NCBI GenBank assembly: GCA_027382625.1
Contig: JAJKFJ010022706.1
Span: forward strand, 1 to 64,000
Length of the DNA: 64,000 nt
Origin: Tetmemena sp. SeJ-2015
Taxonomy: Eukaryota; Ciliophora; Spirotrichea; Sporadotrichida; Oxytrichidae
Direction: 5' to 3'
Of the stretch, positions 11,501 to 24,770 are shown one piece after another (the stretch's first letter is position 1; every line of letters begins with the position of its first letter). The position numbers and the translations under genes are program-made. The notes under the pieces are model-generated. The model was not told the DNA's origin. It saw only the letters and a list, made by a program, of their open reading frames with translations, and did not search any database.

Positions 11501-13453
11501 GATACATCTCTGATCCAAAAGCAAATCGAAACTAATCTCTTTAAGAAATGAAATGCAAGGCGAGAGGTAAAGGTTCCAAGTTGGAAAGCAAAAGTCCATA
11601 TGTTTATGAGACTAGCCCACGCCAGTTCTGCTCTAAGTCAGCAGTAGAATCAGTAGTTCAATAACACTAGTCATACTACTATCTGCAGTAATCGCAGATA
11701 GGCTCATCAAAATATTTAGTAGTTGTCTGCAAAAAAGCATTCAAAATTTGCTTGAATTCAAAATTACCAGCCACAGACTCTGGTTCCTCAAAATGACTTC
11801 TCAAACCATGGTGAGGTCTCAAGCGATAGATAGACACTCAAGATGAACGATTTTCTTAAGTAAATAGAGGCCTACAGCAACGATAAACTGGACAGGATTA
11901 TGCCCTCGGCGCAAGTCTAAAACATACAAGTCAATAATTAGCTAGCTCAGCAAATTAAGGTAAACTTAAGTAGACATCATCAAATAGTGATACTGACTTC
12001 TTTCCGTATATTTAGCTGAATAGGTGAAAAATATGATAGACCGAGCTATGCAAAGGAGCTCCAATAACCTCCACAGAGCTTATAATTATACATATCTCTA
12101 TTGTTAAATAGCGAACCAATCAACCAAGGCTTATTCAGATATGCAAGGAGAGGAGGAGCTTTAGCACCTTGAGGATAGCGACTCAATGAGCTAAGAGCAG
12201 TATGTGAATCTGCTAGGTGATGGTTTCTCTCAGATAATCAAAGCCTCTCATCCGACAGTAGGATCAGCCCTTCAAAAGATCATGGACGGCTACACATCCT
12301 TCGTGAATCAGATCATTGAGACTTTCTCTTTATAAACTGAGATATATCAAGCCGAAGTCACTCAACTTCAGCATTGAGATATCAAAGTGATGTACTATTA
12401 GAATCTTGAAGACAGGAATAATCATTTGCTCTATCATGATATAAATCTAGTAGGGAGAATCAGAGCATATCTAGCAGATAAATGCACAGCAGTTGAACAA
12501 CGAGAAGATAAAGTATATCGAAGAGTTGACTAAAATAGTTGAGGAGAATAAGAGAAACAAGAAATCCTCTAGGGAGTATGAGCTTAAGGTCTCTGAGTAA
12601 CTCAAAATCATTGATCCACCTTATGATAATGATGATATTGAATTAGGAATTAGATTCCTAATAGACTCAGATCAATAAGCTAAACTAGACAGTGAACCTT
12701 CAGCTGAATTCATAGCACCCAGACTACAACAAGGGGAAGAATTATCAACCCAGTCTGCATGATTCAAACGACATGATGTATAAGGATAATAGCCTAGACC
12801 GAGGTTTCATAATGGAGGGTATGAGTAATTCATAATACTAAGTGTCTCAGCAGAACCAGAGCTTCGGAAGTCAAAAGGACTATAGTCAACAAAGCTACAC
12901 ATCAAATAACATCTAAAAGGGCAGCAGCTTTAATTTCCTTATTTACATTTATAGCTCAAATGCGTTGAAGAACATGGCGCCTTCTTCGAAAGTGATAAAC
13001 CTTGGCAATGCACCACTAGGATTCAAGATTCCAAAACTAGACTTATCGAAGTTGAATATGGAAGAGCAGCAGCAATAGTAGTAGCAGTAACTTCAGGGTA
13101 TGGAGGACACTTAGCTACTGAAGTAGTTTGATGACTACTATCAATAGTTTTTTTTTTCTCTCATTAATTTGACGAGTCAAGTATTAGCTTCCATGAATCT
13201 GAGCATGCAGCAGCAGACCCTGAAGCAGCATCAATGTACGAGGCTCATCAGCAGCACTATCAGGAGAGCTAGTACTCTCACAAGAGTCCAAACAATAGCA
13301 ACCAGCAGTCCAAGCCTAAGATCCCTTTGCTCAACTTGAACAAGCTCTCTCAGCCACCTCCCCCTTAAAAGCAGGCCCCTCCTCCTCAACCAGAACTTAT
13401 CTAACCCTAAGAAAAGTTAAAGAACTTCTTTTCAAATCTGAGATTTAAATGAT
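8530..13453 (+). CDS. large N/Q/S-rich low-complexity protein, function unknown
   Basis: A long series of plus-strand coding blocks with the same N/Q/S-rich style, ending at TGA 13453. Recognisable blocks are poly-Gln (coded by mixed CAG/TAG/TAA) and APPPMAKSGFGLGLNLGALK near 9000, KKISLKKLEEEHCKTLEQVM near 10120, an ordered helical stretch near 11210-11360, EQYVNLLGDGFSQIIKASHP near 12190, and a Pro-rich tail. Short GT...AG introns (for example around 9720 and 9782) and at least one IES (9911-9951) join some blocks. Other frame changes stay unassigned, so the true structure may include more inserts or scrambling. The start is uncertain. I do not recognise the family; the composition suggests a disordered scaffold. 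Confidence 0.55.
9911..9951. other. candidate IES, 41 bp, pointer GGC
   Basis: GGC at 9908-9910 and 9949-9951. Removing 41 AT-rich bp joins KLPAQQ to QFMNINFHMAPN in frame. There is no GT...AG pair. Confidence 0.6.
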
Positions 13454-13564
13454 TTGAAATCGAATTATAATTAAATTATTTCATAAGCACAGAGAAGAGG
13501 CTTTCATTATAAAAATGTCAAAGCCTATTATTCTTCAATCAATTTAGGATGATAAATTGTATCT

Positions 13565-14875
13565 ATGATTTTATTTGAATTTCATGATAACGTCGAGGCT
13601 TAGCGAGTGAATAAGATCCTCAACGAAACAGTTTGTAAGTCGCCTTGAACCTCTAAAGATGAAACTGATTTTAACTTACTCTTTTAGAAAAGATAAAAGT
13701 GCTGTCTTTGCTGAACCAGGAGCTATTCGAGGAGGTCTTCAAGCGGGAGGAAGAAGAGCTGCGTAAGTTACATCTTGCTGATAAAACCAACTTTAGATCA
13801 CATGTTCGGCCAGCAGATTGCTCACTTGCTTCATCTGCACGCCACTCTCGAGCAGTCCTTCAAGCAGAACAACGTGGGCCCTGACAGCAAGATGATCCCA
13901 CTGGATGATGAGTTCCTGCCTGAGGAGGCTAAACAGGTCGCTATCAACATCAGGAAGACCATCGCCCAACTGGCAAGGCACTTCGCCGTGCCAGCCATGC
14001 AAGTCAAACTCAAGGCTGCCTTCGGAGACCAGCGATCCAATGAGTTTGGTGGCTTCATTGACGCCTTCGAACAGCTGAAAACCCTCTGGTTCACCAAGCT
14101 TACCACACCTCCCATATATTAATTTTTCTCTAGAGGAGGAGTAGTCAATCAAGGAGCAGTTAAGGATGCTGTAGAGCAGAACCTAAAAGCTCAAGGAGAT
14201 CAGGGACTAGAAGAAGGAGCATCTCCAGAAGTACGAGGAGGAGTCTAAGGAGCAGAAAGAGCAAAGAGAGTACGAGATCCAGAACCTAAAGAAGACCATT
14301 GCTGATGAGAATGCTCAGAAGGACCAACGCTTAAGGGAGCTGGGAGACTTTGGGAAGTCGAGATACGACCGCTTGAAGACCAATCACGACCAGAAGGTAG
14401 ATAAGCTGAAGAAGAACATTGACCAGCTAGAGTCCCAGCTTAAGGAGCTGAAGAATAAGAACAAAGCCGACGAGCAGAAGCTGAGGGAGGACTACAAGAG
14501 AGCTGACAGAGTCTACACCGATAATCTGCAGTTCTATGATGGCGAGATGAAGCAGTAGACCAAGTTGAAGGAGCAGACCCAGGAGCACTACGATCAAACC
14601 CACCATGAATTGGACCAGGTGGCTGAAGAGTACAAGCAAAGGTACGATGAGAGACAGAAGAGAGAAGAAATATAAACTATGTGGTCTTCTTACGCACACT
14701 TATATACTTTGAAATCTTGGAGATAATGAAGAGGAAGAACGACGAGCAGTAGAAGCAACTTAACTTGCTCCACAGAGCTGCAGATTGGGTTTAGGCTCAC
14801 TGGAGAGGACTGCTGGCCAGGCGAGAAATGGAGAAGGCAAGAAAGGGCAAAAAGAAGAAGAAGAAAAAGAAGTGA
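13565..14875 (+). CDS. DRC10: dynein regulatory complex subunit 10-like (IQCD), IQ motif at C-terminus
   Basis: Probable subunit of the nexin-dynein regulatory complex in cilia. ATG 13565. Introns are 13635-13687, 13763-13796 and 14681-14722. A 19-bp IES at 14112-14130 must be removed. The N-terminal block EAQRVNKILNETVQKI aligns with EAKRIMSILDEAIYKV of human IQCD as I recall it, and FIDAFEQLKTLWFTKL with its FIDSLIELRGFLFEKL. A long coiled coil follows, then an IQ motif (WVQAHWRGLLARRE) and a Lys-rich tail, as in IQCD. The related DRC9 (IQCG) is the main alternative. The first exon's phase gives TAA, read as Gln. Confidence 0.8.
14112..14130. other. IES, 19 bp, pointer CTC
   Basis: CTC at 14109-14111 and 14128-14130. 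The insert is AT-rich with no GT donor. Removal turns KLTTP + LEEEQS into one frame at a position conserved in DRC10. Confidence 0.8.
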
Positions 14876-15016
14876 CCATAGTCTGTCTATAACTAGGCAT
14901 TTACTGCTTCAGTTGGTTGTTAAGTTTTTAATCATACTATCTTTATTCGGATATTCCTTCACTTGTGATAGTGTGTGATATAATAAATTTGAAGATAGAA
15001 GATTATAATTAACTTA

Positions 15017-16883
15017 ATGGATTAGGACCCACTACTCATGCGAAGAACAGAGATTTCAGACGGCCTGCTTTTCAAGTCAGAATCGATCATAGGGGAGGAA
15101 AGGAAATGGGATGAACCTTACAACTTAGGGAACAATAACCATGTCAGTGTCAAGGCTGAAATAATTAGCAGTAGGAGAAGCTCCAACGGCGGTTTCTTTT
15201 ACGGGCACACTACTCAAGGGAAAGGCAAGAAGGCAAAGATTTCTCAATTCACTGCTAATATTGACTTATTCGAGAGGAAGTTGAGAGTAAAGCTAGATGA
15301 CTCACACATCTAAGGTAGCAATTTACAGGGAAGGGAGGTGGTGCACGAATTTGAGCTTAGGGATATCCTCAGCGTGCAGTAAGATGATAGCAATAAGAAG
15401 ATCATGCACATGTGGGTGTTTGCGAGGCACTCAGTTACCAAGGGATGCTGTGGAGGCAAGAAAACCTACGTCAGAAGATTGGAAGTAAGTCATTCTATTA
15501 GGAAGAAAAACCTCATCCTCCTTTCAGGATTTTTAATTGGTTGGCGAATCTGAGGGCAAGACCAAAGAATGGACAATCATAATATAGTGTGCACTTGAGG
15601 GAGTTCCCATCTAGTAAGGTAAACTTTAGATCATTATAACGTAGTTTGTAGTTCCTCCAAGGAAGAGGAAAATTCTTGTACTTGTTAATCCGTTCTCTGG
15701 GAGGAGATTAGCAGCTAGAAGTTGGGAAAAAGCAAGGCCTATTATTGAGAAAGGCCATTTGCTAATTGAAGTTGTGATGACTCAAAGAGCTGGCCATGCC
15801 TATGAAATAGTGAATTAGTAACTGAAAGTCGGGGATTATGATGGCATAGTAACTGTGAGTGGAGACGGTCTAATCCATGAGGTAGTGAACGGTCTTTATC
15901 GTCGGCACGATTGGCTATAATTGATGTCTTCAATTACACTAGGATTTATCCCTGGAGGTTCTGCGAATGGGCTGGTTAAGGCAGTTTTAGATGCAGCTGG
16001 TGAGAGTTCAGATAACCAAGTCGAGAATGCAGCCTTCCTGGTTGCAAAAGGTAGGCAACAGAAGATGGATTTAACTGAGATTGATGCGGAATACCAAAAG
16101 GAGAAGATCTACTCTTTCTTGAGTCTATTTTGGGGAGTACTTGCAGACTGCGACATTAACTCTGAAGTATTGAGATGTATGGGGACAAGCAGATTTACTA
16201 TTTGGGGCATCTATAGAGTCATTTGTAAAAACAGATCATTTTAACTTGGTCTAAGTTATTGCTTGAATAAGTTTAGGAAGAGATATCAAGGCTCTCTCTA
16301 CTTTACAGGATAGAAAGTTTACCACAAGCAGGGTCATATGTAGTTGAATGAGGACGAATTCTCTCCAGACTTGCCCGAATTATAAGAGGAGCCAGTTCGA
16401 CATGACGAGAGTCCAGATGAGTATTGCTACAAGAACGCTATCTTCCAGCACGTCCTTATCATGAACACCCCTTACATAGGCACTTCTCTAAACACTGGGC
16501 CACTTGCTTCGATTAGTGATGGCTATAACGATCTGATAACTTAGAGACTGGCTGCTGGAAAGTGCGGCCTTGCCAAAGTGCTAATAGATGAGGACTCTGG
16601 CAATTACTTTGACAAGAAGGGGAAGATAAGAAGAGATCTAGGGATAGATTACACGAAGTGTAAAGCTTGGAGGATAGACCCACTCATCAAGGGCCCTCCT
16701 CCCGAGTAAGGTAGCGTCGCCCTCTCCTAATAACTAAACTTAAAGCTGGAGGGCTAGCTATCACCCAAACAAAGACAAGAAAGCGAAAATAAAAGCCAGA
16801 AGCAATTGGCTCTCTAAGAAGAGTCTAAGGACTCACATCACAATAAATTACCAACCAATGAAAGTAGAAAATTAAAAAAATGA
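15017..16883 (+). CDS. sphingosine kinase / diacylglycerol-kinase-catalytic-family lipid kinase
   Basis: Phosphorylates a lipid such as sphingosine or ceramide. ATG 15017; exon 1 to 15484, a 43-bp GT...AG intron 15485-15527, exon 2 to TGA 16881-16883; about 607 residues. Family motifs in order: ILVLVNPFSG, VTVSGDGLIHEVVNGL (nucleotide-binding SGDG) and GFIPGGSANGLVKAV, then YNDLI in the C-terminal lobe. The N-terminal 150 residues are family-typical PH-like/unknown, and the C-terminus is a polar Gln-rich tail. No signal peptide or membrane segment was seen. No IES was needed. Sphingosine kinase is more likely than ceramide kinase, but the substrate cannot be fixed from sequence. Confidence 0.88.
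15485..15527 (+). other. spliceosomal intron, 43 bp
   Basis: GTAAGT...TTTCAG between RRLE and DFQLVG in the lipid kinase gene. A typical intron for this genome and a useful contrast to the inserts without GT...AG. Confidence 0.85.
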
Positions 16884-16924
16884 TGTGAAACTTCTCTCTT
16901 CTTTCTCTTAATTATGAAAGCAGC

Positions 16925-17065
16925 ATGTTTGATAAGAATTAAAGCTAGAATAACTAGACTTACCGCTTTGACAGGCGCGCCATTTTCTCAATAGATGGAG
17001 AAAAGTACCCTGCTCAAAAGGTTTAAGGAAGAGTCTTGAAATAAGTGCTTCCTATATATTGCTGA
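16925..17065 (+). CDS. short orphan ORF, 46 aa
   Basis: Starts MFDKNQSQNNQTYRFDRRA and ends at TGA 17063. It is charged and Gln-rich, placed between the lipid kinase and the truncated duplicate. It may be a leftover 5' segment of another gene. No family recognised. Confidence 0.35.
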
Positions 17066-17176
17066 CCATCAAATCTGATAAAAATATTACTATTATTCCA
17101 ATAAAAAAAGATAATTTCTACTACTCTCTAATTCATATTCCTCGAAAAATAACAAATTTGACTAAAATAGAAAAAA

Positions 17177-18199
17177 AGCAAACCCAGAGCAGCAAGAGCA
17201 GTTCCTGCTCCCGATTTACAATGAAATTGGAATCTTGTGTAACATCCTCTCCATGGCTCATCTCCAAAAAGAGGACCACAAGCTGTGCTAGGAGTTGCTA
17301 AAAAAGGCGGAGCTCTTCACGGAGCACAATGATCGAATCAGAGCCCTCACCTATAATAACTATGCCTGCTTCTTCCGCAAGACCAATAAACTCAGAAACG
17401 CTTTGCAATACTTGGAGATGGCTTTGGATTTAGAGTACTCGCAAATTAATCTCTCCAGTGAACTCTCAGTCGATGAGAGTCTTAAAATTAGCAACCCCTG
17501 CGAGATACATCTCAACATTTGCGCAATCCTTTCTCAAATGGACAAACACGAATTGGCGCTGCATCATGCAATGAAGGCCTTGATTCTCATCTAGGATGAA
17601 TTGGTCTCAAGAGGGGAGGAGAATCTAGACTCCGCGGACAAGGACAGATATGTTGTGCTCATCATCGCTCTTCACAACATCGCAGTCGAGCATGAGTACC
17701 TCAAATAAGTAAGAAATTTATTGTCCTCACTCACTCTTTAGTATTCGCAAGCAATTACTAACTACAGGAAGGCGAAGCAGTTCGCAGAGAAAGCTCTGGG
17801 AGTGGATCATCTGATGTCAAAGAAGATGGACCAAGTATTTTACTAAGCAACTGCAAAGGTACGCTAGCTTTATTCCTTGCATTCTCTTTATAGATTCATT
17901 CGAGTCTGGAGAAATAGCATTCCAGAAAGAAAGGACCTGCTGCCAAACAGTTACCACAATAGTTCCCTCACTCACTTCAAGAGATCTAGGAAATGGGATT
18001 ACCGATAGAGGCAGAATTAGAGGTTCAATTCAAAGGATTAAGTATAAGTTAAAGTCCAGGAGTGACTACTAGCATACCTCCAGTGAGTTAATTCGGACGG
18101 TCCCAAAGATCGCCAACTCGAGTTTAAGTAAGTCGATATTTTGACTAATGCTTTTCGTAGAACCCCTATGTTAAGTTTGCGAGTACCCAGCCTAAATGA
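17177..18199 (+). pseudogene. 5'-truncated copy of the TPR-like gene
   Basis: Lacks the first exon and the start of exon 2 of the gene at 20.1 kb. The introns and stop are retained. Upstream sequence (17066-17176) is unrelated AT-rich DNA. Confidence 0.85.
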
Positions 18200-18322
18200 C
18201 TAATTATTTTACTCCCTCATAATCAAGTGATCACTCTCTATCACTAAGAATTTCGTGAATAAATGTTAAAAGACTTATTTAATATGTAAACCATGTTAAA
18301 ATATTAGCGAGGCAGGAATCTT

Positions 18323-18500
18323 TCAGTTTCCTCCTCCCATGGGTCTGGAGTAGAGCTCCTTAATTTCATTCTCGTAAACCTTTTGGGCGACGTTTCTCTT
18401 GATCTTCATAGTGGGGGTGAGGATTTCATTCTCCAGCGAGAATAGCTCCTGAGTGAGATAAATGTGCTTTATCTTTTCGAGTGAGTTGAATTTATTGGCT
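18323..18500 (-). pseudogene. fragment of acyl-CoA synthetase 3' end
   Basis: Encodes only about the last 58 residues of the synthetase at 21.4 kb and ends mid-gene at the duplication border. One substitution changes RPIGGGN to RPMGGGN. Confidence 0.85.
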
Positions 18501-18884
18501 GACATCATAATAAACATTTTAATTTAAAGTTTCAATGAGAATTTCACCTTTTGGTGGATGATAAATCATAAGTTAAGTGAGGCAAAGATCCAGACTCAAA
18601 CTTACTTAGAACGAGTTTAGTTCTCCATCATCGTATTATTTTAGGTTATTTTAGAGTTCATTTCCTCTATCAATTATTTATTAAGTCTCCCTTTCTTTAA
18701 TGAAAATCAAACTTCTAGATGAATCCAGATTGATAGTGGAGTGAGAATTTTTTTATCAATTAATTCAAATTTACAAGCAAGTTAGCTTCTATTTATCATT
18801 TCTCTCAAAAGATTATTTGTTTGTTGACTCTTAATATATAGTTGAACTTGAATCTCAAATCCACATCGATACCATTCGAATCCT

Positions 18885-19935
18885 TCAATATTAAATAAAA
18901 TATAAATAGTTCAAAGGTCCCCTGTGATGGATTAAGCATATAATTGTTTCATCTTCTACCTTCTCTGAGACGGATGGCTAGCATCTGGTTTTAGTATTCA
19001 TAAATATCTTTACTTAATTTTAAAATTCAAGTTGTAAACCTTCCCAGAAAATGCTGTTAAGGATACTTAAATGCGACTGCCAGAGCAATTCCTCGTACCT
19101 CCATTTATTAAGCTATATTTTATAAGTTTATGTTGAATTAATAATATGATTGGTTCCTGATGCCAAAGACACCTCAAATTAAGGTTCAACATAATTATCA
19201 TGTCTCTGAGTAGACCTTGCATCATCACCAACAATTTTCCCTTGTAGAAGACAATGATCACTCCTTATTGAAATATCAACAGAAAAATGAAACTTATTTA
19301 AGTTCAAATGAACAATAAAAATTGAGCTTATATACTTTAGGAAATCGTATGTTTTTGAAGCTCCCTCGAATTGCTTTCTCCCAATATGTATGCTCTTGTT
19401 AGTCGTAGTAGCATAGAAATTTTCGCAATTATAGTGTCTAAGAACCTATCTGAACTCTTCTTCGTCAGTCACTAGCTCCAAGCTATATAGTACTTGAGGA
19501 TTGTCAGGTCTAGGGTTTGCCAATCTTTTGTTGAATTGGTTCATTTGGTCCTGATAAAAGGCGTCCGCAAGTAGAGTTGGAATATCAGCTTTTATTTTCT
19601 TTTCAATCTCTCTCAGTTCAACAACAGGAGTACGATTAATGAAGTACAATAAGCCTGTTTGGAGCCAAGATTAAGGATTACAATTCATATAGAAGAATTT
19701 ATTTAAATAATTTTATAATTATAGCAAGTCTTCTCATAGCATTTTCAGCTTCGGTCAAGAGCTTAATGATATCATTTATGATGTACTCAGAAAAAATATG
19801 CCTTCTTTCGTTTGAGTTTTCCAAAATAGTCAACAAAGATCCCAATGTACAGTGTAACTCTTCAGTCAACTCTCCATTCTAAGAAGAGAGAGTTATAAGC
19901 TCTTCTAGTTTTCCAAGAAGATTAAATGATTCCAT
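18885..19935 (-). CDS. hypothetical protein between the duplicated segments
   Basis: ATG at 19935 (MESFNLLGKLEELITL), helical N-terminus, then TGLLYFINRTPVVELREIEKK and a long mixed C-terminal part ending at TGA 18885. The two open frames on either side of about 19680-19730 differ, and the AT-rich sequence between them is either an intron or an IES. I could not choose the borders. An additional 27-bp GT...AG intron near 19015-19040 is possible but not required by frame. No family recognised. Confidence 0.55.
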
Positions 19936-20088
19936 TTCGACAAAAGTGTAGGCAGTAGCAAAAGTGATTATTAAAGTATAAAATTATAAGAAATCCTAGT
20001 TGTATTAAAGTAACTCTATTAAAATAATAACCCTGCTCTAACGACAGAACACGTAATAATCCTCTTAGAAAATAATTAACTTGATTAA

Positions 20089-21277
20089 ATGCAACCAGAG
20101 CAGACTATCTAAGAATATATATAAGATCAACTAAAGGTCGGACTCTCCTTAAAAGAGCAGGTACCAATTGAGAATATTAATAATTACATTTCTAGGCTAA
20201 GAATGTTGATGCACTTAAGAAATTGGACGAGGTGCAGCAATTTGTGAAGGAGAAAGTAGCAAACCCAGAGCAGCAAGAGCAGTTCCTGCTCCCGATTTAC
20301 AATGAAATTGGAATCTTGTGTAACATCCTCTCCATGGCTCATCTCCAAAAAGAGGACCACAAGCTGTGCTAGGAGTTGCTAAAAAAGGCGGAGCTCTTCA
20401 CGGAGCACAATGATCGAATCAGAGCCCTCACCTATAATAACTATGCCTGCTTCTTCCGCAAGACCAATAAACTCAGAAACGCTTTGCAATACTTGGAGAT
20501 GGCTTTGGATTTAGAGTACTCGCAAATTAATCTCTCCAGTGAACTCTCAGTCGATGAGAGTCTTAAAATTAGCAACCCCTGCGAGATACATCTCAACATT
20601 TGCGCAATCCTTTCTCAAATGGACAAACACGAATTGGCGCTGCATCATGCAATGAAGGCCTTGATTCTCATCTAGGATGAATTGGTCTCAAGAGGGGAGG
20701 AGAATCTAGACTCCGCGGACAAGGACAGATATGTTGTGCTCATCATCGCTCTTCACAACATCGCAGTCGAGCATGAGTACCTCAAATAAGTAAGAAATTT
20801 ATTGTCCTCACTCACTCTTTAGTATTCGCAAGCAATTACTAACTACAGGAAGGCGAAGCAGTTCGCAGAGAAAGCTCTGGGAGTGGATCATCTGATGTCA
20901 AAGAAGATGGACCAAGTATTTTACTAAGCAACTGCAAAGGTACGCTAGCTTTATTCCTTGCATTCTCTTTATAGATTCATTCGAGTCTGGAGAAATAGCA
21001 TTCCAGAAAGAAAGGACCTGCTGCCAAACAGTTACCACAATAGTTCCCTCACTCACTTCAAGAGATCTAGGAACTGGGATTACCGATAGAGGCAGAATTA
21101 GAGGTTCAATTCAAAGGATTAAGTATAAGTTAAAGTCCAGGAGTGACTACTAGCATACCTCCAGTGAGTTAATTCGGACGGTCCCAAAGATCGCCAACTC
21201 GAGTTTAAGTAAGTCGATATTTTGACTAATGCTTTTCGTAGAACCCCTATGTTAAGTTTGCGAGTACGCCTAAATGA
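20089..21277 (+). CDS. TPR-like repeat protein, intact copy
   Basis: ATG 20089. GT...AG introns 20161-20195, 20790-20822, 20940-20974 and 21209-21241; TGA 21275-21277. Helical pairs typical of tetratricopeptide repeats are visible: NNYACFFRKTNKLRNALQYL, then HLNICAILSQMDKHELALHH, then HNIAVEHEYLK with YRKAKQFAEKAL. The C-terminal 80 residues are Ser/Pro/Gln-rich and likely disordered. No IES is needed. It lies tail-to-tail with the acyl-CoA synthetase, only about 120 bp apart. Probably a scaffold or ciliary protein, but the partner is unknown. Confidence 0.75.
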
Positions 21278-21579
21278 CTTAATGATTTTACTCCCTCATA
21301 ATCAAGTGATCACTCTCTATCACTAAGAATTTCGTGAATAAATGTTAAAAGACTTATTTAATATGTAAACCATGTTAAAATATTAGCGAGGCAGGAATCT
21401 TTCAGTTTCCTCCTCCGATGGGTCTGGAGTAGAGCTCCTTAATTTCATTCTCGTAAACCTTTTGGGCGACGTTTCTCTTGATCTTCATAGTGGGGGTGAG
21501 GATTTCATTCTCCAGCGAGAATAGCTCCTGAGTGAGATAAATGTGCTTTATCTTTTCGAGTGAGTTGAATTTATTTGCT
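20258..21579. repeat. segmental duplication, source copy
   Basis: Matches 17177-18500 at an offset of about 3,080 bp. Here both flanking genes continue intact beyond the borders. Confidence 0.95.
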
Positions 21580-23773
21580 GCGGCTAGTTTGTTAAAATCA
21601 GCAATCACTGCCTTCTCTAGTGCCTCACTCTTTAGAACAACGCTCAAGTCTGAAGCATCAACCTTGTAAAAATAAATGTTCTCTTCAGCCCAGGTTTTAA
21701 TAGCTTGTGGCTCCACGACTCCAATTGCTACAAGGTAGCTCTCAGTTGAATCTCCATATACAAAGAGCTGCTGAACGAAGTGACTTTGAGCATAGATGTT
21801 CTCTAGCTTCTCTGGGGCGATGTACTCTCCTTGAGAGAGCTTGAAGATGTTCTTTGCTCTGTCGATGATTTTGATTGAACCATTAGGGAAGACCATCCCC
21901 ACGTCACCACTTCTCAACCAGCCCTCTTCATCAAAGGCCTCTAAATTTTTCTCTGGGGCCTTAAAATAGCCCTAGAAGACGTTCTTTCCCTTGAAGCAGA
22001 TTTCTCCTCTAGGGTTCTCGTCGTTGTGCGAGTATCCCATCTCAGGAATATCTCTCAGTCTAATCATAATGCTTCCAATGGGTCCTCCAACATGCCCGGC
22101 TTATAAATCAAGGATATCATAAAGCTTTAGGGTCTTCTGACCAGGTGAAGGTAGCAGGGGCAGCTGTCTCAGTCTAGCCATAGCCCTCTCTGATTGGGCT
22201 GGAGAATAAGACCTTCAAAGTGTTGAGCACATCTCCGTTGATTGGTGCAGCTCCAGTGACCATGATTCTGACTTCTCCTCCTAAGAGATCTCTGAGCTTC
22301 TTGAACACTACTGCATCATAGAACTTGTGAGTATAGGATCTGTCGTTCTCGAGATAGTAAAGCTTGCTCTATAGTGCTTTGTTGAAAAGCCATTGCTTAG
22401 CAGGTGACTGCTATTTAACTTAGGACATGATCTTGTCGTAGATTCTGGTGAAGAGTCTAGGGACAGAGGGGAACATAGTAGGCTTGAGGGCTTGGAGATC
22501 ATCCATCAATTTCAAAGGGTCTCCAGAGTAATATCCAATGGCTACTCCTCTTGCCATGCATACAGTAAACATAGCTTGCTCCAAACTGTGAGCGAGAGGT
22601 AGATAAGAAACGTACCTATTGGTCTCATCAATTCCTTCAACACAGACAACGGTTCCTGCGCATGCGGAGACAAGGTTGTTATGTGTCAAGATAACTGCCT
22701 TAGGATCTCCAGTAGTGCCTGAAAATTAAGGATTAGTTTAAATTAATCCTGAGGTGTAAGAGAACACATAGACAGTACTTGGCTGAGGCTCTTCAAGATC
22801 TTGATCTCCAAGAGTCTTTCCCTTTTAGATCAAATCTTGTATGTAGTACAAGTTTAGTCCTGCTTCTTCGGCTAAGTTCAGTACTTCAGAAGTTGGCTGA
22901 TCAAATGTGATGATATTCTACAAATTGTGGGCTTTTCCCTCTTTCTTGAGATTAATAAGGCCGGCCACGTATTAGCCTGCGCAAGATACTGAAGTCATCT
23001 CTGTTTGCTTGAACACAAATTCAATAGCAGAGGGACCAAGGGTATCATAGAGAGCAATAGTGGTAACTGAATTCTTCATGTTAGCAATGGCAGAGAGCGC
23101 CCACTCTTCTCTATTCTTAGCGTAAATGCCCATAAACTTCCAAAGGCGGCCTTCTCCTTCAATCTGAGGTGAGAGGTTCAAAGATTTGCAAGCTATAAGA
23201 GAATTAAGATCATCATTTCTGAATGAGCATTTATAATTCTGCAATGATTCTGATATGAATGCGCTTGAGACTAGAGTTTTGCAAATTTTCTACACTTACC
23301 CTTAGCCAAATAAGTGGTGATCTCATCTGCCTCTGCGTAGGATTTCCAGACGTAGGGTCTAGTTGGCTGACTCTCATCCCTTGTTCCGAGGAACTTGTGA
23401 TTGGGGAACTTCTTGACTGATCTCAAAAATCCCTTCAATATGGTATCAACGCCATCTTCCATGGCATCAATGAGCTTCTCTGGTGACTCGCACTTGGTTG
23501 ATCTATAGACAGCAATTAGGAAACTGTTGAGCAAAAAGTATGCTAAGATTTGTAGTTGTATTTAAAAGATCTTCTTTCAAGTAGAAAGCAAAAGCTTTCA
23601 TAAAGACAGTGTATTGGACTCATTCTTTTTCTCTCAATTAGCTTGATCTTAAGATGTCAAGCATGTATGTGTTTTAACTTTGGCAATCCAACTTACAACA
23701 AGATCTTGGAGTAGCCTGGTGTTTCAGTGCCGTCAATGAATCTGGCGTATTGAACTGGTGCTTGATTTCCCAT
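21402..23773 (-). CDS. long-chain acyl-CoA synthetase
   Basis: Activates fatty acids to acyl-CoA with ATP. ATG at 23773 (MGNQAPVQYARFIDG). An intron of about 200 bp lies between KIL and STKCESPEK, a second of about 50 bp interrupts TYLAKE, and a 30-bp IES sits inside the P-loop motif. Motifs in order: WKFMGIYAKNREEW, YTSGTTGDPKAVILTHNN (AMP-binding), YLPLAHSLEQ, GAAPINGDV, GYGQTET, EGWLRSGDVG and IIDRAKNIFKLSQGEYIAPE. Length is about 660 residues, usual for eukaryotic ACSL. The C-terminus is duplicated upstream as a fragment. A peroxisomal, ER or mitochondrial location is not decidable. Confidence 0.93.
22723..22752. other. IES, 30 bp, pointer CTGA (TCAG on coding strand)
   Basis: Repeats at 22719-22722 and 22749-22752. 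It interrupts the invariant SGTTGDPKA motif; there is no GT at the donor side. It is in frame, so only the conserved motif reveals it. Confidence 0.8.

Positions 23774-24770
<997 letters not shown>

Larger units (their letters stand above)
17177..18500. repeat. segmental duplication, truncated copy
   Basis: Direct copy of 20258-21579, with only a few substitutions and small indels seen over 1.32 kb (for example ACCCAGCC versus ACGCC near the TPR stop). It carries the 3' part of the TPR gene and the 3' end of the acyl-CoA synthetase gene, cut abruptly at both ends. The intact versions are at the other copy, so this is the derived one. Confidence 0.95.

Noticed and set aside
13793..14152. Long minus-strand ORFs opposite the DRC10-like gene
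   Set aside because: Shadows of the GC-richer coding strand; the plus frame matches a known family.
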